Made by a program: the position numbers and the translations under genes. The notes beneath the pieces are model-generated. The model did no database searches and was not told the DNA's origin. It saw nothing but the letters and a program-made list of their open reading frames with translations. A stretch of 20,802 nucleotides of DNA from Desulfobacteraceae bacterium (GTDB taxonomy: Bacteria > Desulfobacterota > Desulfobacteria > Desulfobacterales > Desulfobacteraceae), in NCBI GenBank assembly GCA_022712835.1, contig JAFLJU010000200.1:1-20802 (forward strand). The letters run 5' to 3'. Below, piece after piece: positions 1 through 6,975 of this stretch (position 1 is its first letter; every line of letters begins with the position of its first letter).

Positions 1-265
1 GAACAAAGACACCGGATATGGCGCGTATAACAGCGGGTATTGTAATCCCAAGGTAGACGAGCTGACTATTGGCGCCCAGTCTGAAACCAATCTTGAAAAA
101 AGAACCGCCATGCTCCAGGAAACTGAGCAGATTCTTTATGACGATGCCGCTTTCGTTCCCTATCACTGGCAGAACCACTCCTATGGTGCCAAAAAGAATC
201 TCCAGGTTAAATCCGTTATCAATGCGATGAACTTTCCCTATTTCGGGGACCTTGTAGCCGATTAA
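1..265 (+). CDS. ABC peptide/nickel-type substrate-binding protein, C-terminal fragment
   Basis: The window opens inside a gene; reading from base 2 gives 87 codons ending in TAA at 263-265. The fragment has the late-domain pattern of family 5 extracellular solute-binding proteins (DppA/OppA type): an asparagine/glycine/tyrosine-rich stretch, then NPKVDEL, a helix with EKRTAMLQE and EQILYDDAAFVPYHW, the usual end of lobe I. In the family this periplasmic protein captures peptides or similar solutes and delivers them to the permease pair, which here follows directly (374-2274). The N-terminus, signal peptide and ligand pocket lie outside the window, so the substrate cannot be judged. Family assignment is firm from pattern and context. 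Confidence 0.85.
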   Translation, partial: NKDTGYGAYNSGYCNPKVDELTIGAQSETNLEKRTAMLQETEQILYDDAAFVPYHWQNHSYGAKKNLQVKSVINAMNFPYFGDLVAD

Positions 266-346
266 TTGCAATCAATTAATTGCAACAGGGTAATTCGTAT
301 TAAAACACCACCCCCACTCCGGAATGAAAAACCCGGGGTGGGGGTG
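261..346 (+). promoter_or_regulatory. Two hairpins between binding-protein and permease genes
   Basis: The first is a perfect 8-bp inverted repeat, ATTAATTG (261-268) and CAATTAAT (273-280), with a CAAT loop, lying over the stop codon of the binding-protein gene. The second is a strong GC stem of 14 pairs (one G-U), 309-322 with 333-346, and a 10-nt loop. No T-run follows the second stem, so it is not a standard terminator. In binding-protein transporters such intercistronic hairpins commonly protect the upstream mRNA and let the binding protein be made in excess over the membrane parts; that role is inferred here. Confidence 0.5.
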
Positions 347-373
347 CCTAAACTTGGGAAATAAGAAAAAAAC

Positions 374-1360
374 ATGTTTGCATTTATCTTTCGCAGAATC
401 GTTCAGGCGGTGCTTGTCATGCTCGTCATCAGTCTGGCGGTGTTTGCCATACAAAGTAAATTTGGTGATCCGGTCCGGGATCTGGTCGGCGAAAGGGTCA
501 CGCCTGAAGAGCGGGAAAAGATTGCCGATAAAATGGGCCTTAACGACCCTTTCTTGACTCAATACGGCCGATTTGTCAAGAACGTGGTCACCAAGGGAGA
601 CCTGGGAAGATCTTTCCTCTACAACAAACCCAATCTTGAGGTGATCATGGCCAAGGCCCCGGCCACCATTGAACTGGTGTTCGGTACAGCCCTGATCATT
701 ATGGTGATTTCTATGCCCCTTGGGATTTATTGCGCATTGCGGCCCAGAAGTCTGTTGTCCCGGTTTACCATGGGTTTCTCCACCCTTGGGGTTTCCATGC
801 CCGTATTTTTAACGGCCATTCTTCTCATCTACCTGTTTGCGGTCACCTGGCAGGTGCTGCCCTCTTATGGGAGGGGGGAAACCGTAGATCTTTTCGGCAA
901 TGGATATTGGCACACCGGTTTTCTCACCATTGACGGGCTCAGACATTTAATCCTGCCTTGTATCTCTTTATCTACCCTGATGCTGCCCCTGTTTATCCGT
1001 TTGATCCGCTCCGAGATGATGGAAGTTTTAGAAACCGAATATATCAAATATGCCTGGGCAAAGGGCTTGTCCCCCACAAGGGTCTGGCTGGTTCATGCCT
1101 TTAAAAACACCTTGCTTCCCGTGATCACGGTGTTTGGAGTTCAGATTGGTATCATGTTTGCGTTTACCCTTTTGACGGAATTGGTGTTCCAATGGCCGGG
1201 TATGGGGTTCATGTTTTTAGAAGCTGTAAACCGGGCGGACCTGTCGTTGCTCATAGCCTATATGGTGGTGGTGGCAGCTCTGTTTGTATTTGTCAATACG
1301 GTGGTTGATATCCTCTATGGATTCATCAATCCCACCGTTAGAATAACAGGGACAAAATGA
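374..1360 (+). CDS. DppB/OppB-type peptide ABC transporter permease
   Basis: A 328-residue inner-membrane protein of the BPD_transp_1 family, the usual length for DppB-type subunits. The first membrane helix (about residues 9-27) is followed by the typical periplasmic stretch with GDP (residues 32-34) and a GDLGRSF segment before the core helices. The cytoplasmic EAA loop is recognisable as EYIKYAWAKGLSPTRVW, the docking site for the ATPases. It pairs with the DppC-type subunit that begins inside its own stop codon. The start at 374 follows the GC hairpin; the ribosome site is weak. Substrate is probably a peptide or amino-acid conjugate, not determined by this subunit. Confidence 0.93.
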   Translation: MFAFIFRRIVQAVLVMLVISLAVFAIQSKFGDPVRDLVGERVTPEEREKIADKMGLNDPFLTQYGRFVKNVVTKGDLGRSFLYNKPNLEVIMAKAPATIELVFGTALIIMVISMPLGIYCALRPRSLLSRFTMGFSTLGVSMPVFLTAILLIYLFAVTWQVLPSYGRGETVDLFGNGYWHTGFLTIDGLRHLILPCISLSTLMLPLFIRLIRSEMMEVLETEYIKYAWAKGLSPTRVWLVHAFKNTLLPVITVFGVQIGIMFAFTLLTELVFQWPGMGFMFLEAVNRADLSLLIAYMVVVAALFVFVNTVVDILYGFINPTVRITGTK

Positions 1361-2274
1361 AAAAATTACAACAATTTAAAGAATCTTATCTGTTTTACTC
1401 TTTTAAGCGGGACAAGGTGGCCATGGCAAGCTTCATTGTTCTGGCGATATTTCTCGTTCTGGCATTCTCAGCCCCCTGGATTTCTCCCATGAATCCCTAT
1501 GATTCGGCCAGTATTGATCTGATGGATTCCGAAATGCCGCCCATGTGGATGGACGGTGGATCCTCCCAATTTCCCCTGGGCACGGACAATATGGGACGGG
1601 ACATGCTTTCCACCATGTTCTACGGATTGCGGACCTCCATTATCATAGGGCTTGGTGCGGTTGCCATCCAGGGGATCATCGGGATTGTGCTGGGGCTTAT
1701 GGCCGGGTATATGGGGAACAAAACCGATGCCATCATCATGCGTATCGCAGATATTCAGTTTTCTTTTCCCTATCTGATGATGGCCATTCTCATGAGCGCT
1801 ATTTTCCAGGTGGTGTTTGGGCTGGGCAGTTTTGAACGGTTGGCCGTCCCGTTGCTGACCATTATCATCGGACTTTCCAATTGGCCCATGTTTGCCAGAA
1901 CCATCCGGGCATCGGTCATGGGTGAGAAAAACAAGGAATATGTGGAAGCCGCCCGGGTGATCGGTCTGCCCAAATGGAGCATCATGTTCCGTCATATCCT
2001 GCCCAATTCCCTGACATCGGTGATGGTCATCTCCACTATCCAGGTGGCCAATGCCGTCATGAGTGAGGCGGCCCTTTCTTTCCTAGGGCTTGGTATGCCG
2101 GTCTCAAGACCCTCTCTGGGGTCTCTTATCCGGTCCGGTCAGGAGTATTTCTTTTCCGGTTCCTGGTGGATCACCGTTTTTCCGGGACTCTGGCTGGTGC
2201 TTTTTGTACTGGTGATCAACCTTTTGGGTGACTGGCTCAGGGATGTACTTAACCCGAAACTTTACAAAGGATAG
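1357..2274 (+). CDS. DppC/OppC-type peptide ABC transporter permease
   Basis: A 305-residue second permease. The N-terminal cytosolic segment and first helix (about residues 23-42) match the OppC N-terminal domain, followed by the family signature LGTDNMGRDMLS that precedes the core membrane domain. The EAA loop reads EYVEAARVIGLPKWSIMFRHILPN, given here only as its landmark residues EAAR, G and HILPN, and it contacts the ATPases. Its ATG overlaps the stop of the preceding permease gene by four bases (ATGA), which indicates translational coupling and a 1:1 permease dimer. Five or six membrane segments can be seen. Confidence 0.93.
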   Translation: MKKLQQFKESYLFYSFKRDKVAMASFIVLAIFLVLAFSAPWISPMNPYDSASIDLMDSEMPPMWMDGGSSQFPLGTDNMGRDMLSTMFYGLRTSIIIGLGAVAIQGIIGIVLGLMAGYMGNKTDAIIMRIADIQFSFPYLMMAILMSAIFQVVFGLGSFERLAVPLLTIIIGLSNWPMFARTIRASVMGEKNKEYVEAARVIGLPKWSIMFRHILPNSLTSVMVISTIQVANAVMSEAALSFLGLGMPVSRPSLGSLIRSGQEYFFSGSWWITVFPGLWLVLFVLVINLLGDWLRDVLNPKLYKG

Positions 2275-2283
2275 AAATTTACG

Positions 2284-3243
2284 ATGTCTCATCTTTTAGA
2301 AGTGCGTGACCTTGAGGTGAAATTTGCCCTAAGGTCCGGCGATATAACGGCAATCGACGGTGCCAGCTTTACCCTGGACAAGGGCGAACGACTGGGGATT
2401 GTGGGGGAAAGCGGAGCGGGAAAGTCGGTGACCGGTTTTTCTATCATCAATCTCATCAGCAAGCCTGGGTTTATTTCCAGGGGCAGCATTTATTTTGAGG
2501 GTAAAAAAATCAGTGAGTACTCTGATTCCCAGATGCGGGAAATCAGGGGAAATCGGATCTCAATGATATTTCAGGACCCAATGATGACACTGAATCCGGT
2601 TTTTACCATCGGATTCCAGATGATTGAAACCTTAAGGGCCCATCGAAAAATTTCAAAATCAGCCGCCAGGATAATTGCCCTGGAAAAATTAAAATTGGTT
2701 CAGATTCCTTCTCCCGAAGAACGGTTGGGTCAATATCCCCATGAATTGTCCGGGGGCATGCGCCAGCGGATCATTATTGCCATCTCCCTATTGGCCGATC
2801 CTGCCATCATCATTGCCGATGAACCCACAACTGCCCTGGATGTGACCATCCAGGCCGAGATAATGGATCTTTTGCAGCAACTTTGTGAAACCGAAAACAT
2901 GGGCTTAATCCTGATCACCCATGATCTGGGAGTGGTCTCCCAGGTGACGGAAAAAATTGCCGTCATGTATGCGGGGAAGATCATCGAATTTGGTTTAACC
3001 GACGAGGTGGTCCAGCATCCGGTTCATCCCTATACCATCGGTTTGATCGATTCCATCCCCGGATCCACGGCACCCGGGGAGAAACTTCGCCAGATTCCCG
3101 GCATGATGCCTACCTTAAGCAATATCCCCCCGGGGTGTGCATTCAATCCCCGGTGTGAGTTGTGCGAACCCATATGTACCCGGGAAACCCCCGTGCTTGA
3201 GGAAAAACAAAACGGCACTATGGCAGCCTGCCATATGAAATAA
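2284..3243 (+). CDS. DppD/OppD-type peptide ABC transporter ATPase
   Basis: A 319-residue ATP-binding subunit. Walker A is GESGAGKS at 41-48, the Q-loop is Q97, the ABC signature LSGGMR is at 155-160, and Walker B IIIADE is at 175-180. The C-terminal oligopeptide/dipeptide domain carries cysteines C285, C291, C294, C298 and C316; in DppD/OppD proteins such a cluster can hold an iron-sulfur centre, so the same is possible here (inference). It begins 9 bp after the DppC-type gene with AAAGGA upstream, and forms the nucleotide-binding pair with the next gene. Confidence 0.93.
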   Translation: MSHLLEVRDLEVKFALRSGDITAIDGASFTLDKGERLGIVGESGAGKSVTGFSIINLISKPGFISRGSIYFEGKKISEYSDSQMREIRGNRISMIFQDPMMTLNPVFTIGFQMIETLRAHRKISKSAARIIALEKLKLVQIPSPEERLGQYPHELSGGMRQRIIIAISLLADPAIIIADEPTTALDVTIQAEIMDLLQQLCETENMGLILITHDLGVVSQVTEKIAVMYAGKIIEFGLTDEVVQHPVHPYTIGLIDSIPGSTAPGEKLRQIPGMMPTLSNIPPGCAFNPRCELCEPICTRETPVLEEKQNGTMAACHMK

Positions 3244-3256
3244 GTGATGAGATAAC

Positions 3257-4309
3257 ATGGAAAATAACATGGAACAAAATCTTAAAATGAATATAGAAAA
3301 ACCATTGGTTTCCATCAATAACGTGGTGAAGCATTTTGACATTTCCGGCGGATTCCTTGATCAGCTGAAATTCAAAGGCGGTAAAATCCGGCTTGAAAAG
3401 ACCACCGTAAAAGCTGTGAATGATGTGTCTCTTTTTGTTAACAAAGGGGAAACCCTGAGCGTGGTTGGGGAAAGTGGCTGTGGTAAATCAACACTTGCCC
3501 GGGTGATTATGGGGTTGTATCCTCCCAATTCAGGGCAGGTTCTCTACGACGGGCAGCGGATTGATAATTTGAACCATAACCAATGGCTGCCCTTTCGCAA
3601 GAAGATGCAGATGATCTTCCAGGACCCCTATGCATCCTTGAACCCTCGGAAAACGGTTCGCCAGACCCTGGAGGAACCCCTGCGGTTCCATAACCCTCGG
3701 ATGACGGCGGCAGAAGCCACTGATAAAGCAGCAGAAGTTATGGAGCAGGTGGGGGTGGACCCTGCCTGGATCACCCGGTATCCCCATGAGTTTTCAGGTG
3801 GCCAGCGCCAGCGGATCTCCATTGCCAGGGGACTTATTCTGGATCCCCAGTTTATTGTGGCAGATGAGCCGGTATCGGCTTTAGATGTGTCCATCCAGGC
3901 CCAGATTTTAAACCTGCTCATGGAGTTGATGGAAAAGCGGAATCTCACCTATTTGTTTATCACCCATGATCTATCGGTTGTCCACCATATCAGTAACCGG
4001 GTGGCGGTTCTCTATCTGGGGACCCTGTGCGAATTGGCCTCGGCCAATGACCTGTTTGCCGAACCCCGGCACCCTTACACACGGGCCCTGCTTTCCGCCA
4101 TCCCCAAGGTAGGGGAGAAAAAAGCAAAGCATATCAAACTTAAAGGGGAGGTCCCCACACCGGTGCATCTTCCCACCGGCTGTGTTTTCCACGGTCGTTG
4201 TGTTTACGCCAATGATCGATGCGTCCGGGAAGTGCCTGTTCTTGCGAAACTCGCCAATGGCGGATTTGTTGCCTGTCACGGGGTTGAGGAAAATCGGCCA
4301 ATGGATTAA
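3257..4309 (+). CDS. DppF/OppF-type peptide ABC transporter ATPase
   Basis: A 350-residue ATPase. Walker A GESGCGKS is at 71-78, signature FSGGQ at 179-183, Walker B IVADE at 200-204, followed by an ITHDLSVV H-loop. Before Walker A there is the DppF-type insertion between strand 1 and strand 2 (about residues 31-49), as expected when the partner is DppD. C309, C315, C322 and C340 form the C-terminal Cys motif. The start could be the ATG at 3257 or the in-frame one at 3269; both precede the conserved fold. With the upstream four genes it completes one importer. Confidence 0.92.
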   Translation: MENNMEQNLKMNIEKPLVSINNVVKHFDISGGFLDQLKFKGGKIRLEKTTVKAVNDVSLFVNKGETLSVVGESGCGKSTLARVIMGLYPPNSGQVLYDGQRIDNLNHNQWLPFRKKMQMIFQDPYASLNPRKTVRQTLEEPLRFHNPRMTAAEATDKAAEVMEQVGVDPAWITRYPHEFSGGQRQRISIARGLILDPQFIVADEPVSALDVSIQAQILNLLMELMEKRNLTYLFITHDLSVVHHISNRVAVLYLGTLCELASANDLFAEPRHPYTRALLSAIPKVGEKKAKHIKLKGEVPTPVHLPTGCVFHGRCVYANDRCVREVPVLAKLANGGFVACHGVEENRPMD

Positions 4310-4372
4310 GCTTGTGCACTGTGGGTTACCGCATTCTTTATTTACACCAGCGATTTGATAAAAGGAGGTCCC

Positions 4373-4576
4373 ATGCCGTTTGTGAACATTAAAGTGACCA
4401 ATGAAGGCGTTTCTCCCGAGCAGAAAACAGCGCTTATCAAAGGGGTAACCGATCTTCTGGCCGATGTGCTGGGGAAAAACCCGGCAACCACTGTGGTGGT
4501 CATCGAAGAGGTTTCTACAGACAATTGGGGGATTGGCGGAGAATCTATTACCACCAGAAGGGAGAGGGGGGAATAG
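4373..4576 (+). CDS. DmpI-like 4-oxalocrotonate tautomerase family protein
   Basis: A 67-residue protein starting Met-Pro, so that after Met removal Pro1 would be the N-terminal catalytic base of the tautomerase superfamily. The start at ATG 4373 is chosen because AAAGGAGG ends a few bases upstream and because it exposes this proline. The C-terminal GIGGES stretch preceded by Trp matches the 4-OT hydrophobic site (Phe50 in 4-OT). The two arginines that bind the dicarboxylate in 4-OT (Arg11 and Arg39) align with Gly/Val and Val here, so it is closer to DmpI-type members and unlikely to act on 2-hydroxymuconate. It sits 63 bp after the importer and 10 bp before the hydrolase gene. The physiological reaction is unknown. 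Confidence 0.8.
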   Translation: MPFVNIKVTNEGVSPEQKTALIKGVTDLLADVLGKNPATTVVVIEEVSTDNWGIGGESITTRRERGE

Positions 4577-4586
4577 AAAGACTGTC

Positions 4587-5318
4587 ATGAAGCGTTTCTT
4601 GATTTTCCTGGGAGCCGTTCTGGGTATTCTTGTGGTTTTATCCGGTGGTGTCTTGGTAAAACTCTATCTGGAAACCAGGCAAATGAATTCATTGGAGACC
4701 GGCAAGATTGTTACCCGCGTATATGCGGTGCAAGATTCCTATGTCAATCTGTTCCTCGTTAAAACCAATAACACCTATATTGCCTTTGATGCCGGAAATG
4801 ATAAATCCTTTGTTCAACAGGGACTTGAAAAACTTCACATAGACCCCAAAAGGATAGCTGCGGTGTTTTTAACTCATTCCGACGTCGATCATGTCGCCGC
4901 AATTCGCCTTTTTCCCAATGCGGCAATTTTTCTTTCCAAAGCGGAAGAACAAATGGTGAATGGGCAAACACGAAGGTTCTTATTCATGAAAAATCATTTG
5001 GCACCCCCCTATGAACTGGTTGAAGATAACCAGGTTATTACAATTTCTGGGCTGAAGATCAAAGGGATTTTAACACCCGGCCATACGCCGGGATCCATGT
5101 GCTTTCTGGTGAACGATACCTATTTGTTTGCAGGAGACACCATGGGAATAAAAAATGGGGAGGTCACAAAATTCAACGATTTTTTCAATATGGACTCCCA
5201 GCGCCAGGAGCAATCTCTTGCACAATTGGCGGGATTGTCCGGGGTGAAGTATATATTCACGGCACACTATGGTTTCAGCGATTCTCCTGAAATCGCCTTT
5301 AGAAGTTGGAAAAAATAA
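4587..5318 (+). CDS. Membrane-anchored metallo-beta-lactamase-fold hydrolase
   Basis: A 243-residue protein with an uncleaved-looking N-terminal hydrophobic helix (about residues 4-26), then an MBL fold. The metal motif reads H97-S-D99-V-D101-H102, so the second His of the classical HxHxDH is Asp. Later ligands are present: H166 in TPGHTPGS, D184 in FAGDT and H227 in TAHYG. The same HSDxDH variant occurs in a subset of MBL hydrolases, as I remember the family. The ATG at 4587 is preferred over an earlier in-frame GTG/ATG because it begins the hydrophobic segment and avoids overlap with the tautomerase gene. Probably faces the periplasm. Substrate unknown; the neighbouring tautomerase suggests a shared detoxifying or ring-processing role (weak inference). 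Confidence 0.82.
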   Translation: MKRFLIFLGAVLGILVVLSGGVLVKLYLETRQMNSLETGKIVTRVYAVQDSYVNLFLVKTNNTYIAFDAGNDKSFVQQGLEKLHIDPKRIAAVFLTHSDVDHVAAIRLFPNAAIFLSKAEEQMVNGQTRRFLFMKNHLAPPYELVEDNQVITISGLKIKGILTPGHTPGSMCFLVNDTYLFAGDTMGIKNGEVTKFNDFFNMDSQRQEQSLAQLAGLSGVKYIFTAHYGFSDSPEIAFRSWKK

Positions 5319-5400
5319 AGGGTATCGATCCTTGTTTCTTTCCACACATCTTTTGGAGACTTAAAAGTCTTATGAAAATTTACCAAATTTTGAAAATGTC

Positions 5401-5430
5401 AATAAAAGACAGGGCCATTTCTGACCCTGC
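5401..5430 (-). terminator. Weak candidate intrinsic terminator for the minus-strand SpoIIAA-like gene
   Basis: On the minus strand GCAGGG (5430-5425) can pair with CCCTGT (5414-5409), five Watson-Crick pairs plus one G-U, followed by CTTTTATT. It lies about 40 bp beyond the stop of the gene at 5471-5839. The stem is short and the T-run broken, so this is a weak call. On the + strand no T-run follows, so it would serve the plus-strand hydrolase gene less well. Confidence 0.3.
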
Positions 5431-5470
5431 TTATGCTATTGAAGAATAGTGTCCATCCGATGGTTAGGTT

Positions 5471-5839
5471 CTATTCTTCACGAATCCATGCCCAAGCATC
5501 ATTTAAATCAGATGTTTTAAAATGCTTTTCTCCAATACCTACCAGCGGAGCAAAAAAACCATCAATGGTTACGAGCCATTTCCAAACGTTACTCGAAGAA
5601 ACAATTGCAATTTTGTTTATATTTTTAATATGGGTCGTAACCCATTTTAAATCCTCAATACCAGCCTTTATTCCCCAACTTGCACCCTCATGTAATATCG
5701 CTAAAACACTCACTTTCCCATATTCTTGGACGATCTTTTCTATTTTGCTAATCAATTTTTTTTCCTGCTCCAAGGACACTTTTCCAGTTATCTCAAGCCC
5801 TATAATGGATCCATTACTTTCAGGTAATTCTTTAATCAT
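5471..5839 (-). CDS. SpoIIAA-like (STAS/SEC14-type) small protein
   Basis: A 122-residue cytosolic protein on the minus strand. Its pattern fits the SpoIIAA-like family (PF11964): an N-terminal strand ending in GLEITGKVS, a helix, a central strand near residues 43-50, a DLKWV helix and a C-terminal segment ending in a DAWAWI helix, near the usual family length of about 120. The start is fixed by an excellent ribosome site, AAGGAGG, a few bases before the ATG. Members are soluble alpha/beta proteins without known enzymatic function; binding of a lipid or small ligand has been suggested for the fold. It stands alone, facing away from the GntR operon, with an inverted repeat at 5873-5892 upstream. 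Confidence 0.8.
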   Translation of the reverse strand: MIKELPESNGSIIGLEITGKVSLEQEKKLISKIEKIVQEYGKVSVLAILHEGASWGIKAGIEDLKWVTTHIKNINKIAIVSSSNVWKWLVTIDGFFAPLVGIGEKHFKTSDLNDAWAWIREE

Positions 5840-5872
5840 GTGTTCCTCCTTGAATTTGTTTTACTCATAATG

Positions 5873-5892
5873 TGGTTCAGTCGCTTGAACCA
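5873..5892. promoter_or_regulatory. Inverted repeat upstream of the SpoIIAA-like gene
   Basis: TGGTTCA (5873-5879) and TGAACCA (5886-5892) are exact inverted repeats around a 6-nt spacer, 34-53 bp upstream of the minus-strand ATG. The position fits an operator over the promoter or a leader hairpin. TGGT...ACCA ends resemble GntR/FadR-type half-sites, so binding by the nearby GntR regulator is possible but unproven. Confidence 0.35.
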
Positions 5893-6132
5893 GAAATTAT
5901 GCAGACCTGTATCTTATGAAATTTCGAATGATATCCGACCTGCAACGATAAAAAAGAGTGATCAATAAATCAGTATCAAACGACCCAGTTTGTGTAAAGC
6001 GCTATTTAATTAGATTCAGATCAAATTTTTACATTAGTTGACGATTTTGATTAAACATGGATTTTTTTTGGGTACGGTACCATCCGTATCGGTTATCGAG
6101 AATTGCTGCTTCTTTTTTGGGGGGGGGGGGAC

Positions 6133-6161
6133 TTGACACGGAAATCTAAAAAATTTAAACT
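6133..6161 (+). promoter_or_regulatory. Candidate sigma70 promoter of the GntR-activase-GRE operon
   Basis: A perfect -35 box TTGACA (6133-6138), a 17-bp spacer, and TAAACT (6156-6161, 4 of 6 to TATAAT). It lies 60 bp before the GntR start. Directly upstream is a run of twelve G (6119-6130). The -10 region is overlapped by an inverted repeat, which fits autorepression. Confidence 0.5.
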
Positions 6162-6181
6162 GTAGGACAGTTAGACAGTTA
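6158..6181 (+). promoter_or_regulatory. Candidate GntR operator: inverted plus direct repeat
   Basis: AACTGT-AGG-ACAGTT (6158-6172) is a perfect 6-bp inverted repeat. The right arm is repeated, GACAGTTA twice in tandem (6166-6173 and 6174-6181). The element begins within the -10 box of the candidate promoter and ends 40 bp before the GntR start, where a repressor would block transcription. That the encoded FadR-type regulator binds it is inferred from position only. Confidence 0.4.
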
Positions 6182-6221
6182 GGTTGTTTTTTTAATCCGG
6201 GTTAACGCATAAGGATTCCCT

Positions 6222-6974
6222 ATGAACCTGAATTTTACAAAAATGGTGCCGAAAAAATCCTACCAACATGTGGTGGAACAAATCCAGACAGCTATTATGG
6301 AGGGAACTTTGCAACAGGGGGATCGCCTTCCTTCGGAAATGAAATTAAAGGAGTCCTTTGATACCAGCCGGGGAACCGTCCGGGAAGCCCTCAGGGTATT
6401 GGAACAAAAGGGGCTGATCAGTATCCGAACCGGTGTAAAAGGGGGAGCCGTCATAAAGGAGGCCAATACAGAGGCCATGAGCGATAGTATGGCCCTGTTG
6501 ATTCGCCATAAGAATATTTCTTTGCCCCATCTGGGAGAGTTCCGGGAGTTGTTGGAAGGCCATGCAGCAAAACAGGCTGCCAGGCTTGCCAATAAAGAAG
6601 ATATTCAAGTTTTAAAGGGGTTTTTGTCAGAGATTGAGGCCATCATCGAGGCCGGTCCTACAGGGTGGGAATCTTTCCATCGCCTGGATGCCTGTTTCCA
6701 CCAGGAGCTTGCCAGGATAAGTCAAAATCCGCTTCTCCAGGCAAATTTGGTCACTATTCATGAAAATATTCATATCTATTTCCATCAATATTTGCCCTTC
6801 AGCCGGGAACTGCTGGACGAAGACTATCAGGACCTGTGCCGGATCATGGCTGCGGTGGAAAAACAGGATGGGGGGGAGGCGAAAATTATTGCAAAGCACC
6901 ATGTGGCTCGGTTTACCAAGCTCATGATAGAACAGCAATCTATCTTAGGTGATTCCGGGAACCAGAAGGCCTGA
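6222..6974 (+). CDS. FadR-subfamily GntR transcriptional regulator
   Basis: A 250-residue regulator. Residues 10-79 form the GntR winged helix-turn-helix, with the hallmark GDRLPSE and SRGTVREALRVLEQKGL and the wing RTGVKGG. Residues about 103-235 form an all-helical FCD ligand domain; D156, H160 and the later H226/H227 are in the positions of the metal/ligand-binding residues of FCD proteins. In this subfamily the effector is usually a carboxylic acid or its metabolite. It is the first gene of the operon: the activase ATG lies one base after its stop. It therefore very likely controls the GRE genes and itself in response to the GRE substrate or product. Confidence 0.92.
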   Translation: MNLNFTKMVPKKSYQHVVEQIQTAIMEGTLQQGDRLPSEMKLKESFDTSRGTVREALRVLEQKGLISIRTGVKGGAVIKEANTEAMSDSMALLIRHKNISLPHLGEFRELLEGHAAKQAARLANKEDIQVLKGFLSEIEAIIEAGPTGWESFHRLDACFHQELARISQNPLLQANLVTIHENIHIYFHQYLPFSRELLDEDYQDLCRIMAAVEKQDGGEAKIIAKHHVARFTKLMIEQQSILGDSGNQKA

Positions 6975-6975
6975 T

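Larger units (their letters stand above)
5840..6221. other. Divergent 382-bp intergenic region with promoter and repeat elements
   Basis: No gene is seen. It holds, from left to right: the ribosome site of the minus-strand gene; an inverted repeat at 5873-5892; an AT-rich central part (about 5930-6070); nested palindromes at 6071-6088 (GGTACGGTACC, and TACGG with CCGTA); a T6 run followed by twelve G (6113-6130); and the promoter and operator-like repeats of the GntR-GRE operon (6133-6181). The leader before the GntR start contains AAGGA at about 6210. Confidence 0.6.

Noticed and set aside
309..346. Full transcription terminator after the first binding-protein gene
   Set aside because: Strong stem but no T-run on the + strand, and it stands inside an operon.
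1468..1995. 175-codon minus-strand ORF opposite the first DppC-type gene
   Set aside because: His/Gly/Pro-rich composition typical of an antisense reading of a membrane protein gene.
4464..4586. Longer start for the MBL hydrolase
   Set aside because: It would overlap the tautomerase gene and place 41 non-conserved residues before the natural hydrophobic anchor.
6949..6975. GTG start of the activase inside the GntR gene
   Set aside because: The ATG at 6976 has AGAAGG at good spacing and starts directly before the conserved fold.
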